DNA of 64,000 nt from Piezodorus guildinii (lineage: Eukaryota > Arthropoda > Insecta > Hemiptera > Pentatomidae). Position numbers and translations under genes: made by a program. Under the pieces are notes generated by a model. That model saw only the letters and a list, made by a program, of their open reading frames with translations. It had not been told where the DNA came from and searched no databases. The DNA lies in contig CM041297.1 of the NCBI GenBank assembly GCA_023052935.1, forward strand, positions 7,038,327-7,102,326, read 5' to 3'. Of the stretch, positions 22,600-33,210 are shown in pieces (positions within the stretch are counted from its first letter, which is position 1; each line of letters opens with the position of its first letter).

Positions 22600-23480
22600 T
22601 AATAATAATAATAATTTTATTTATTTGTCTTTAGGGCAATCCCCATACAAATAGAGCTGGCTGGCACAGCACAATTAATAAATTTATCACCAGCAAATAT
22701 ACAATAATATAATTACAATTCAAATAAATATTTAAAACAAAAACAACAAAACACATATACAGCAGTAAGCATAAAGGTGCTGCTATCTTTATGATTAATT
22801 TCATCCAGCATATACATAAATATCATAAATTAAATATAAGCATATCAATAAATAATGCAAAAATATTAGTTACTAAAGCGAATACTAATTCCCCACAAAT
22901 TACTAACAAGTCCCGAAACCATTAAGAATGATTAAAATTCTGAGAAAGATGTTGAAATCTTATTTTAAGATTCTCTTTGACAAAAATAAATAATGATTTC
23001 AGGTCCATTACGTGGGGTTCCGCAAAAATTTCGTAAAAGCCATCAATACTCACATCATTTAATACGGGCATATAACGAGTTCTATTGTCATGGTATGCGG
23101 GACATCGAGCAAAAAAAAGGAAACAATCTTCCAATGCGTCTCCTTCACAAACTGGGCACGGCATCTGTGGGTCCAGACTTCTGCGGGCCGACACTAAAAG
23201 AGATGGCGTATTTTCCCGACAGTCTGATCTGGGCTAAAGTTCTAACATACGCGATATTGCATCCTAACATTAGATAACTTAGCGGAAGGACGGTGTCAGC
23301 AAAGACCTTACTGTACCACGTGCTATAGGTCGACTCTTGGAGCATGGCAATATCCTTCATTATCATATATTTGCAGTAGCCCTCCGAAATATTCCTCTCC
23401 CTGGTTCTAACAGTAATAGAGTCGTTAAATAATAACGGGTCAAACATCCCGAAACTCTCGAAGAATTTCCTTAACTGCGT
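22600..23480 (-). pseudogene. LINE ORF2 C-terminus and 3' UTR
   Basis: Reads right to left. A frame from 23447 ends in LAQIRLSGKYAISFSVGPQ; after a frameshift a second frame continues with CPVCEGDALEDCFLFFARC, the C-x2-C finger of non-LTR ORF2 tails, and ends LKIRFQHLSQ. The 3' UTR includes the ATCCCCATACAAATAGAG block and finishes in (ATT)n at about 22602-22615. RT is missing. Confidence 0.7.
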
Positions 23481-24940
23481 GACCCAGTTATACTATTCTT
23501 CTACTTTCGTGAATATAAAAACATAAATAATTCTTTTTCGGACCAATACTTTTAGTGTTACAGCCGTTTCAAGACTGCTTCGCGGGCGGAAACATGAAGT
23601 GGGAAAACCTTTCTAACTCCTATAATGTTTTAGACATCAAATCAAAACAAAAACTAGCAATAAGATAATGACATGCATTATATTTTTTATCCTTACAACT
23701 CATTACCTAAATACTACAGAAAGTTGTTTCATAAATTCTTGAAAATGAATAAAAAAACGTTAATAAAAATACGCATAGTTCTATTTGCTGTAAAAATTTC
23801 GATCTTGAGAACATAATCCTTTTTTATATATGAATTTTCGAAATTGGCCAAAATTCATTTTTTCGCGATGTTTACTCGGAAATATCTCAAAAAGTACTGA
23901 GCGAAAAATTATAAAACTAATACAGATTATCTATCTATACGGTGCGTTTAAGTATTTTTATAAATTTGGTCTTTGAGACTAAGCTGGCTCCGGAGTTATA
24001 AAACTCGGCCGTGAAGCTGACTGAAAACGGCTGCAACAATAAAAGTATTGTCCCGATACAACAGCACACGGATCAAGGACCAACACAGTCTGTCGCGCCA
24101 ACGGAAAGCTTATAAGAAGCTTCGCAATCCAATTCTTGAACTGCGAGAGGAAATAGGGCTAGACAACGCTCATCCGCCATGTTTTAGATACCCCATTTTT
24201 GGACCCTCGCTATCCCAATGCGGACCAACTGCTAAAATATATAATTATCCTGCTACAGCCGGTTTTGAACACAGTCCTCAAAAAGATTTATTTTTCAATT
24301 TTTTTTTTTGTTGCTAACATACATTTCTGAAATGCTCTTAATCAATTAGCGTTTCCTTGAAGTCTTTTTCTACCTCTTCAACTCTTCCTCCCCTTTTCAA
24401 CGCGAATGGTGAATGGGCCATTAAAATAAAAGTCTGCTTTAATTAATTTTAGCTTTGAGGAAAACCTTTCAGGCCAATTTAAAAACTGATTCTGCGCAGA
24501 CATCTCTCAAGAAATATTGTAGCATAAAATTTGTATCCACTTTCTTCCCTTTTTGTTACTTGTTATCATTATTATTATTATACAACGTTTTTTAAATAAT
24601 TTTTCTCAAATATTTATGTTCTAAACAATATATTATCTATATTATCTATATTATCGATATTACTATTTTTAAGTTTGCTAAGATTAAACCTATAACCCGT
24701 GGTACAGTGGGGTCTTAGCCACCACGGATCTTCCGCAGAGCTACCTGGTGTTGAGAACTGATGTACCGAGAATACCGAGTTCGCTACATGCCTGTATTAT
24801 TTAACATTTCTCTTATAGCATTTTATGAAGATCTATCGGAACCTCTGGTAATAAACTTGAAATTGTTACAAGATTTTGTTGCGGGAAATCTAAAAATCAG
24901 GTCTGCACATCTCGCGACGTAAAGTCGTTGATCCACCCAA
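23481..24940. other. Unassigned region
   Basis: Contains a patch (23830-24040) with AAATATCTCAAAAAGTACTG-type text common in insect interspersed repeats and a frame at 24048-24317 that I do not recognise. No domain, splice pattern or repeat partner supports a gene. Confidence 0.3.
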
Positions 24941-24951
24941 CACGGCATTAA

Positions 24952-25533
24952 TAATAATAATAATAGGCTATGGCGATACCATCGAATTCCGTCTACACAG
25001 ACTCGTCCAATATTCACCGTTCCAGCCCAAGCCCCCAGATCAGCCTTAACGCAATCCTCCTATCGACGCTTCGGCCTACCAGTTGGATCAGCGAATAACA
25101 ACTTTCTCGGAATCCGTTCCTCGCCGAGCCTAACTATAACTACTTTACTCCGCGATGATATCAACTTAATAATATTCACAGGATACAGGTTCCGCGATTC
25201 CGTGTTGTGCAACCTTCTAAACTCCCCAGTGACCTCGTCTCTCTTCGGACCAAATATTTTACGCAGTACCTTTTTTTCGAAAACTTTAAGCCATTGTTCA
25301 TCCTTCAAAGTAAGCGGTCACTTTTCACATCCGTAAAGAACTGTCGGAAGAATGATAGTTTTAGGATTTATAAACTACTATACTTGAATTTCTCAACGTG
25401 TTCAAAAGTATGCCCTGATATATCAATATCACCAAGATCGCCATCGTTTCTTCTACTAATCATATATTTTGTCTTATCGGTATTTAATTCGATTCCTATT
25501 TCTTAACTGGTTTTTATTAACACATTTGTAACG
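24952..25533 (-). mobile_element. RTE-1 LINE, truncated copy
   Basis: Minus-strand homologue of the 3' half of the RTE-1 copy at 18.4-19.7 kb. It reads LKVFEKKVLRKIFGPKRDEV, RRLHNTESRNLYPVNIIKLI and ends with the GCCTATT(ATT)n tail at 24952-24965. There is a deletion in the GRPKRR region. CGGCATTAA at 24943-24951 and 25534-25542 is a plausible 9-bp TSD. Confidence 0.85.
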
Positions 25534-25779
25534 CGGCATTAAGTAGGAATAATACTTACAGCCTTTTCATTGTTGTTTGATTTTATTTATTAATAAAAAC
25601 GTGTTGATATTTATCAATATATTTTGGTACTATTGTATTAAAATTGCATATTATTATAATTATAATTTTTTGTATTAGTATAACTTGAGGAAGTTCTTGT
25701 TATTTGTCCATATTAAAACAAGCACAATTTTCCTCCATCATCTTTATTATTATAATTGTTATATAATTCGTAAATTTCA

Positions 25780-25815
25780 GTCAAACGTTTCGAGGCTTTG
25801 TCCCCATTATCAAGA
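25780..25815 (-). ncRNA. Hammerhead-like motif with UUGAUAA core (PLE end)
   Basis: The minus strand reads TTGATAAT, stem II GGGG/CCTC around ACAAAG, then GAAAC GTT. Relative to the consensus core CTGATGA, the C-to-T and G-to-A changes fall at the two positions that pair with each other in the hammerhead fold, so they could be compensatory. It lies 37 bases from the next motif on the same strand. Confidence 0.4.
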
Positions 25816-25851
25816 TTTTCTTTTTGACACATATGTATCAATAATAAATTC

Positions 25852-25887
25852 GACGTTTCGGCCTGCATTGTGGGCCTTCATCAGGGC
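25852..25887 (-). ncRNA. Hammerhead-ribozyme-like motif (PLE end)
   Basis: Minus strand: GCC, CTGATGA, A, GGCC hairpin (loop CACAATGCA), GAAAC, GTC. Core and stem II are intact, but stem I is broken because GAA replaces GGC after the cleavage position. Followed on the minus strand by unrelated sequence instead of the usual GGCACATAATTAAAAT. Confidence 0.6.
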
Positions 25888-26235
25888 TAAAAGAAACAGG
25901 GTAACAACCAATTTAATTATGGACTTAATAATGCGTTAGGTATATAATAATAATATGGTGATAGTAATATAATATGGGAAAAACGTAAAATTAAATGTAA
26001 AATGATAATAAGATGACAGTTATAAAGTGGTAAATAAACAAAATTAAGATGATAGTTATAAAGTATGGAAGTAAACAAAATTATGATGATAATATTTCAA
26101 TAAGAATATATGAAGAGAGACGAAGCAAATGAAAAAAAAAATGATAAAAGAACAATTTTGAAGTGATATTTGACGGTAATATATCAAAAACCTGACCTGA
26201 TTAAAAACGTGAAAAAATATATCTTATTTCTTTTA
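25888..26235. repeat. PLE terminal-repeat fragment between inverted hammerheads
   Basis: 25888-26150 corresponds to 27911-28230, the region downstream of the PLE coding frame (shared: ACTTAATAATGCGTTAGGTA, ATGATAATAAGATGACA, AAAGTATGG). It is bounded by opposite-facing hammerhead motifs, so this is a rearranged, non-coding PLE relic. Confidence 0.65.
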
Positions 26236-26274
26236 GCCCTGACGAAGGCCCACAACGTAGGCCGAAACGTCGGC
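26236..26274 (+). ncRNA. Hammerhead-ribozyme-like motif, near-complete core
   Basis: GCC (stem I), CTGACGA (matches CUGANGA), one A, GGCC/GGCC stem II around CACAACGTA, GAAA, AC/GT as a two-base-pair stem III, cleavage triplet GTC, then GGC closing stem I. All catalytic-core positions fit. The extra A after CTGACGA and the tiny stem III mean it would need dimerisation or tertiary help. Downstream GGCACATAATTAAAAT continues as in 27.87 kb. Confidence 0.7.
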
Positions 26275-26820
26275 ACATAATTAAAATATCACCAAGTTTT
26301 AATGTGTGTTTTTCTCTAATGACCACCACCCTCCCAACCATCTTCCTCATCTAATTTCTCAACGGCCAACTAAGCTACATCATTATGAAGACTATTTTAG
26401 GTGAAAACATATAATTCTACCCATGTTAGGTAAATATATACAGTATTAGTTTCTCTAAAGAACTAGCTTTAAATTTAATTAAACGAATACAGAAAAAAAG
26501 AAAATATAAGTGACTTTAAGAGATCAAAGCGACTTCTCTAAACTAAATCGGATTATTAATGAAGGAAGTAACAATCAAGGCAAAAATATATTTCAAAAGC
26601 AAAATTGAACTTTTTGAATATTCATCGAGAATTTTATTTCCTCAGAGACATCTCCACAAACTACATTACTGAAGTAGAAGACTATCTTTTCTAACTAAAT
26701 TAATTAAATTCTACTTTGCTTTTTATGTTAATGTTTCGTCCACTTCTCATCTGTGCCCTATCCCGTTGCCCTTCGAAAGAGTTAAAAGAAAATTATTTGC
26801 TGAGGGAAATATTTTGTCTA

Positions 26821-27068
26821 TTGTTTATTTATTTATTTAACGTCACTTTATGCTACTATGGCTAATCGGACGATGCTACAGTGGGAGTCCTAAATTTTGT
26901 CTATCCAGGTTTTATTAAGATATGGATCTTTAACGTCCCCTCCGAAGGACGGCATAACTAATGATTTTTTTACTCCCATTGAAAAAATCCTAGGACCACC
27001 TGCGGATTTGAACCCGTGACATTTGGCATAGGAGGCCGTTATGCTAACCACCCAGTTACAAGAGATCC
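26821..27068 (-). mobile_element. SINE1 with internal deletion
   Basis: Minus-strand SINE1 with a deletion of about 40 bp between the TTTAACG and TCCCCTCCGAAGG blocks. Likely TSD AAATATTTTGTCTA / AAATATTTTTTCTA (26807-26820, 27069-27082; one mismatch). Confidence 0.9.
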
Positions 27069-27359
27069 AAATATTTTTTCTAGAAACTTAGATATGTATT
27101 TTATATTGTATAATAAAGATAGAGAAAATTAACGTATAAAAATATATAGATGGTGTCCCGAATTTCTCCATTCCATTCCTCCTCGCTCCATCTCACTAGC
27201 TTTAGAAAGGCCTTCTTACTTAGCTCACAGGCTTTTATGCCACTGGGTTCATTTTATATCAGAATTTTTGCCATTCTATTTTATAAATTGCAAAAATACA
27301 CCAAATATTTGAATATTGCAGTGCTATTCGACAAGAAACTTCTCGAAGACACTGATAAC

Positions 27360-27428
27360 TACAACACTTAATAAACAAACGTTCAAAACTTCCAATTTAT
27401 TACAGAAAACACATTAATGTCACTGAAT
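27360..27428 (+). mobile_element. Jockey-B LINE fragment, left of nested insertion
   Basis: Reads close to the QHLLDKRSKLPIYYK block of Jockey-B (CAAACGTTCAAAACTTCC) and stops at the 16-bp direct repeat ATTAATGTCACTGAAT (27413-27428). The other side of the insertion resumes at 31353. Confidence 0.6.
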
Positions 27429-27871
27429 AGAATAGAATATATTTATAGAATATACTTTTATTGCAATCGGGGATGTCTCCATACAATAGGAGTGTGTACA
27501 TAAATCATATTTTTATAAACAATTTTCTACTTTTTGGTGTAACAAACTAAAGAAAAAATAAATAAATATATGTACATAGTCATATAAGAGTACAATACAA
27601 AATAAATTTAGCCACAATAAAAAAAATTAAAATATACAATAATAATTAGAAAAAAATATGTAACCATTTCTCATGATTTAAAAAACAAAACAAAATCATA
27701 ATAAATAAATTAAGATACATTTTTTAAGTTAGTGATCTATCACAAAACCTCTTAAATTTAGACTTGCTCTGGTGTAAAAGTACAGTTTTTTAAATTAGAT
27801 GAGGAAGATGGTTGGGGGTGCGGTCATAAATTAAAACACACAATTAAAAATAAGCGTTATTTTAATTATGT

Positions 27872-27910
27872 GCCGACGTTTCGGCCTACAATGTGGGCCT
27901 TCATCAGGGC
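27872..27910 (-). ncRNA. Hammerhead-ribozyme-like motif, near-complete core
   Basis: Minus strand: GCC, CTGATGA, one A, GGCC hairpin with CACATTGTA loop, GAAA, AC/GT, cleavage GTC, GGC. Identical in design to 26236-26274 with a U at the variable core position. It sits at the 3' end of the PLE, where hammerheads are expected. In PLEs these ribozymes are thought to process the terminal-repeat transcript. Confidence 0.72.
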
Positions 27911-28955
27911 TAAAAAGAAACAAGATAACAACCAATGTAATTATAGACTTAATAATGCGTTAGGTATATAATAATAATATGACAGTAATAAATTATGGGA
28001 ACATAAATAATATTAAATGTGAAATGATAATAAGATGACAATTATAAAGTATGGAAATAAGGTGACAGTTTTAAAGTATGGAAATAAATAAAATTAAGAT
28101 GATAGTTATAAAGTATGGAAGTAAACATAATTGAGATGATAATATTGTAATGAGAATATATAAATAGAGACTAAGTAAATGAAAAAAATGATAAAGGAAA
28201 AATATGTGAACAATTAAAATTTTAAATATTAACAATTTTGAGTTGATATATGACGGCAATATATTAAAAACATAGTTAAGAGTATAGGTAATATATAAAA
28301 ATATAGTCATTACAAAAGAGAAACAGTATGAATAAAAAATAATTTAAATTTTAAAATAATGTAATATTAAACTAATAATTATATGTCAGGATAGGTAACG
28401 GAGAAAGATATGAGTATGGAAAGGGGGAGAAAGAAATGGGCGATGAAAAAAGACCCTTATCAATAAGAAAGAAACACTTACGTGACAACGTGGAAGCTTT
28501 GCCTACAGAAGTGATGTGTCTCAGTTTAAAAAAACGCTCATTGCGTGGAACGGAAAATATGAGAACTAAAATGTCCGTTAGGAAAATTCCAAGAAGCTAA
28601 GTTATGTTTACTGATTCGATTGTTAAAAAATAGCCAAAAGTTATTACTTGAGAGTACTAGAGTTATTACTTATGAGTATTTGATAAAATTGTAAGAAATA
28701 GTGACGAGGTAAAGATTAAAAGATTTTAAGTAATAACGGATGACGATGATAAATGATGAATGATGATAAGGTAATAACGAATGACGATAAGGAGCTGTCG
28801 AAGGAAATGATAAATAAACAGTAATCTAGTAGGTAAACAAATAAATAAATAAAGAAGGGGAGTACGAAAATTAAATAAATATATAAATAAAAAAATTTGA
28901 TAATAAATAAATAAAAATTATGAAGAGATGATCAGATGGTTGTTTAAAAAATGAG

Positions 28956-30461
28956 CTAGGGATGCTTTATTAAATTTAATATTTGAGAATAAGCTAGTGA
29001 CAAGTTATGTTTGTCAGTCTTTTGATTAACAGGAAGGGGTTCTAGTTGTATGTAAATGCATTCTGTAATGAGTCGTTTGTCATGGTTGGGAACAGTGGCA
29101 AGAATGGATGTTTTATCAAAATCAAAGGAATGGTTAAGGGTTAAGGAATGTTCTGAAAGTTTTGAAGCGGTAGAATTTTTGGAGGAAATTGTATATTTGT
29201 GTCGGGTGATGCGATCTTTGAGAAGGTTTTTGGTTTCACCAATATAGGCAGAGTTGCAATTAGGAGTTCCGCAAGGGACTCTATAAACAATTTTTGAACG
29301 GTGGTCTGTTGGTATACTGTCTTTAAGTCGGCTGTAAATATTGGAGAGTTTGTAGTGGGATTTGAAAGTAAGTCTGAGGTTTGGATAGAAGGATTTTAAT
29401 GATTTTTTAATTTTTTCTGAAAGAGAGGGAATGTAAGGTACGGATCTATATAATGGAGTTGGTGATGATGATGGAGTAGAAAGAGAGGTTAATTGAGGTT
29501 GAGACTGATTTCTGTAGTTATTTATAAGTTTGTTTATGATCACGGTAGGGAAGTTATTGGCCAGGAGAATTGTCTTTATGCGGTTAATGTTGATGTCGTG
29601 AAAATGGGGATCGGAAAGGAAAAGGCTTCGGTGTATAAGATTTTTAGCAACGTTAATTTTTTGATGATGGGGATGTTGGGAATAAAAGTTTAATAGTCTG
29701 CCAGAGTAAGTCGGTTTTGTGTACCAGTCAGTGGATATTGTGTTATTAGGGTTTCTAATAATGAGGAGGTCAAGAAATGGAAGGGAATTGTTAGTTTCGG
29801 ATTCAGCTGTAAAATGTAGGCGGGGGTGGTAAGAGTTAAAGGCTAAAAGTATGTCAGTAATTTTGTCGGGGTTAAGAACAAGGAGGAGGTCGTCTACGTA
29901 TTTTTTAATAAGAATAATATCCTCAGGAAACTGAGGGATTATCAAATTTAGTAAATCGTTAAGGACAATATTGGCGAGGTCAGGGGCTAGAGGATTTCCC
30001 ATAGCCAGTCCTGAAATTTGATTAATGAACTGTCCATTGAATGTAAGGTATCCAGAATTGCAACAAAGGTTGAGGGATTCTAGGTATGAAGGGCAGTTGA
30101 GTGAGGTATGGGGTTCAATAGAAGACCAGTTATCTTCGATGATACATAGGGCTTTATCTATAGGAATATTGGTAAACAAGCTTTCTACATCAAAGGAAAC
30201 AAGGATGTAATGTTCCGGAATAATGAAGGATATTAATTGTTCGCGAAGAAGAAAAGAATTTTTGATATCGTAAGGATTGTTGTGACTAAGTTGTTGTAAA
30301 GAGGGTAGTAAGAATTTACTGAGGTTAACAGAGGGTGTGTTGATATTCGATGTGATAGGGCGGAGGGGGATACCTGGTTTATGAATTTTTGGGAGTCCAT
30401 AGAAGCGAGGAGCAACGGAATTATAGGAAATAAGGTTTCTATAGCTGGGATAGTTTATAAA
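28956..30461 (-). pseudogene. PLE reverse transcriptase with GIY-YIG endonuclease, N-terminus missing
   Basis: The frame is open from 30461 to the stop at 28956 and has no genuine start. RT landmarks in order: FYGLPKIHKPGIPLRPI, SFDVESLFTNIP, GLAMGNPLAPDLANI and KKYVDDLLL (catalytic YVDD), then NNSLPFLDLLI. The C-terminal GIY-YIG domain shows VYRVPCG, CNSAYIGETK, LKDRITRHK and a later ECIYIQLEPLPVNQ. Known PLE proteins have exactly this RT plus GIY-YIG order. About 500 codons of undamaged frame indicate a fairly young copy; the N-terminal part of the RT is lost by truncation, so activity is unlikely. Confidence 0.92.
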
Positions 30462-30824
30462 TTACAGTTTTTACAATAAATTACAGTTTTTTAATATTTT
30501 CAGAGGTTATATTTTTGAGATATAGCCTGAAGTTTGAAGGTGTTAACTGGGCTATGGCTGGTATGATGGTAGAGCGGTAGGAGGAGTTGGCTGGGCATGA
30601 TGTGAAGTTATGGTGAATATTGTCAGCTTCTTTCTTATTGCAGATGGTGCAGTTTTCTATTGGATTAATTCTGTGCGTTGTGATTTGCTGGAATTTATTG
30701 TTAGCGGATTTGAGCCATAAGTTTTTTATGCTTAAAGGGCAGGTCGATTGTGAGGTACATTGGAGTAATTCGACATTTCCATTTTGGTTAAATCAGACAT
30801 TTTTATGCTTTTGAATTAAATTTT

Positions 30825-31015
30825 GAATCATATTTTCCCTGGGGCAGACCCAGCCTCTATAAAGTGGGTACCCAAATTAATTGGGGAAAAACCTGGCGGC
30901 TGAGCGTGATTAAGGCCTAATCACGTCATTGCACTGCCGTTGGCCTAGAAACAGTACGAATCTCTATATGTACTGAGCCCAAGACCCTTCATGGGTTGTA
31001 GTGGTACAGGTTTTT
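30825..31015 (+). mobile_element. SINE2, 3' part, inserted in LINE-X
   Basis: Plus-strand block GAGCGTGATTAAGGCCTAAT ... TATGTACTGAGCCCAAGACC ... GGTTGTAGTGGTACAGG, shared with 4590-4890 and inversely with 56290-56400. It splits the two coding remnants of LINE-X. Confidence 0.75.
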
Positions 31016-31368
31016 ATATTTTTCCTCTCTTTTGCATCCTTACAATTTTTTATGGTGTATTTTTCTTTACATGTGCTGATTAGTTGTCTCAGTTGTAGTA
31101 AAAAATTCTTTTTTGTGGTATTCAGAAATTTCTCAGCTAATATATTGAGTTTGGTAAGACATATTTTTGGATACCTAGAGTCTTCCATGTTTAATATTTT
31201 ATCGGTCCATTTCAGCGCTTTTCGGACACGATAGTTGAGATAGGAAGAACTCCACATTTAAGCCGGACAATTTAGTCTGGTGTGGTACGGTTTAATCTCA
31301 GTATTCTCTTGTAATATTGAAGCTGACTGATTGAAGCTGTAATATTTAATTAATTAATGTCACTGAAT

Positions 31369-31485
31369 CACTGAAACACATTAATGCCACTGGGTAGTTA
31401 TTTCTCATGACTTTTCTTCACCCTTCATATTTACTTATTGTGATTGTTAATACAGTTGTAAATTACAATAAAAAATAAATAAATA
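31369..31485 (+). mobile_element. Jockey-B 3' UTR, right of nested insertion
   Basis: TAATACAGTTGTAAATTACA followed by an A-rich tail matches the Jockey-B 3' UTR of other copies. With 27360-27428 it brackets the nested LINE-X/PLE stack. Confidence 0.55.
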
Positions 31486-31589
31486 TAAAATTGCATCGAG
31501 AAACGTGGTGAGTATATTCTCCGAGATTACACCACGCGGCCAAGGGCCTGTCGCACCAGATAAAAAGGAGGCAAATTTTAGGAATACCA

Positions 31590-31795
31590 CTGTAACATCT
31601 GCTGATTAGGCACAGGTTCAAACCTGCTGGTGGCCAATTAGGTCGTCCTTCAGAGGAGACGTAAAAAAGTGGTTCCGGGCATGTGTGATGTCAGGTACTC
31701 GTTAAAGATCTCTATTCTGATTAAAATTTAGGAATGAGGAATTAGATTAGCCACAGTGGCACACGACGACTTCAAATGAATAAACAAACTAAACC
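31590..31795 (+). mobile_element. SINE1, diverged
   Basis: Carries B-box-like GGTTCAAACC, GTCGTCCTTCAGAGGAGACG, GATGTCAGGTACTCGTTAAA and the AATGAATAAACAAAC tail. The head is partial. Confidence 0.8.
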
Positions 31796-31974
31796 AATTT
31801 AATTTTCATTATTTTATAGTAATATAATAACAATTAATATGGCATTTTTATAGTATCATAAGTCTTTCTCGTTTTATTTCAATCCACTCTTAAAAATCTA
31901 TAAAATTCAGTGTTTGGAAATTCTACAATAAACTATACTTTTATCTCTAAAAATCAAAAATTAAATTAAAAAAA

Positions 31975-32225
31975 AAAACCTTTATTCCTACAACCTATAA
32001 AGGGGAATTGTACATATAGAAGTTCGTATAGTTTCTATACTCAAGGCAGTGCAAGGAACCGATTTAGCCCAAATCACGCTCAATTGCTTTCGCCCCCAAA
32101 TTTCGAGTACCATGGTCTCACTGTGCCTGCAATAGCCATTCTGCCAAAGCCTGGATTTGAACCCGTGTCCTGGCGAACAGTAGTCTAATACTTTATCCGC
32201 TGGACAAAACCACTCTATTACATTA
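31975..32225 (-). mobile_element. SINE2, near-complete with A and B boxes
   Basis: On the minus strand the tRNA-like head reads TTTTGTCCAGCGGATAAAGT (A box region) and ACACGGGTTCAAATCCAGG (B box), followed by the SINE2 body and a tail at AGGTTGTAGGAATAAAGG. Best-preserved SINE2 head in the window. Confidence 0.8.
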
Positions 32226-32264
32226 TTTTAATTGTTAATCATGATTAGAATACATACATAAATA

Positions 32265-32790
32265 TTTGGCGCAACAACCCGTTAACGGGTCAAGGCTTCC
32301 TCTGAAATTCTCTGCCAGCTAGCCCTGACTGTTGCTGCAGCTCTCCGCAGAACATTTGCATCCGCCACGACGCCATCAGCCCGCCTCACATTCGGCCTAA
32401 CCACTCTTCGCTTGCCATGAAGATCCTCGACCAATGTCTTCTTGGGAATCTTACCATCCTTCACTCGACCTGCTCATCGGAGTCTCCTAATCCTGATACA
32501 CTTGATGATATCATGATCGCTATATAGCCTTGAGAATTCCAGGTTCTTCATCATTTTCCAGGTTTCTGTCTCTAGATTCGGGCCAACAATATTCTTAATA
32601 TTTTCCTTTCAATCACATGTTCTGATAAAGGCCCAGATTTCTGATCCACAAGTTCGAACCGGATGAACCAGAATCCTATATAAGCCAACCTTAGTAGTGT
32701 TTGAGAGGTGCTTGCTTTTAAAGTACTTTGCAAGTCCAAAATAGCTTTGATTGGCTGCAGCAATTCATCGATCTGCTATTCGGAATGAAA
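32265..32790 (-). pseudogene. RTE-like LINE relic, C-terminal region
   Basis: Minus strand gives DHDIIKCIRIRRLR, a stop, then AGRVKDGKIPKKTLVEDLHG, KRRVVRPNVRR and WQRISEEALTR, the pattern of the basic C-terminal region of RTE-type ORF2. Upstream TSQTLLRLAYIGFWF resembles the thumb region. Distinct from RTE-1 and much older. Confidence 0.6.
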
Positions 32791-33114
32791 TAAGAAATAA
32801 AATATTACCAAATTCGATCAGGAAATCAGTAATAGTAATATAAGATACTTGGAGACCATCTTGCTGGTAATGTGGTGTAGAGAAGAACACAGCTGTTACC
32901 AGCTATCAGATTTGTCACCAGCAAAGGTATTTTCAGCTTAACCTCGTAATAGCTTCTATCTTCCTCCTAGCTCTCAGCGAATGGAATTCAGCTTCGATTT
33001 GAGCCTCCTTATGTCTTCTTCCGGCTCAGCTGGCCATCTCATCCTGAGGTGTTCTGGGTTGGCGGTATTTTGCTATTTTGCTACAGGGTGTCCTCTTCTT
33101 TATTTTGCAGCCTA

Positions 33115-33210
33115 GGGCAAGGGGAGGGGGGTGGAGGAGAAAAGAAAATTCGTTGAGGGTAAATGGAGAGGGCCCTAAGGGGGGGGGAGGAGGGAGGAGA
33201 GGAGGGGCTA
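33115..33210 (+). repeat. Purine-rich, G-tract block
   Basis: Several runs of four or more G on the plus strand, including G(9) at 33180-33188, within a purine-rich stretch. It is the most G-skewed spot of the window and could form a G-quadruplex. No gene is associated. Confidence 0.75.

Larger units (their letters stand above)
27792..30481 (-). mobile_element. Penelope-like element, 5'-truncated
   Basis: Inserted into LINE-X. The flanking 11-bp repeat TACAGTTTTTT lies at 27781-27791 and 30482-30492. Minus-strand order: truncated RT, GIY-YIG nuclease, stop at 28956, then about 1.1 kb of non-coding DNA that ends with a hammerhead motif (27872-27910) and the PLE terminus. The matching upstream terminal repeat is missing. 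Related terminal pieces lie at 25.9-26.35 kb and, more diverged, at 46.98 and 49.5 kb. Confidence 0.85.
27429..31352 (-). mobile_element. LINE-X, minus strand, carrying nested PLE and SINE2
   Basis: Bounded by ATTAATGTCACTGAAT at 27413-27428 and 31353-31368, a 16-bp TSD. The 3' end (27429-27780) contains the block GGGATGTCTCCATACAATAG, related to other LINE ends here. Coding remains lie right of the PLE: 31257-30964 (RKALKWTDKILNMEDSRYPK) and 30840-30493 (CTICNKKEADNIHHNFTSC, a C-x2-C-H-C finger). SINE2 interrupts between them. RT is missing, so this is a 5'-truncated C-terminal copy. Confidence 0.75.

Noticed and set aside
24048..24317. 89-codon plus frame as a gene
   Set aside because: No known motif, AT-rich phenylalanine end, no supporting repeat or conserved partner.
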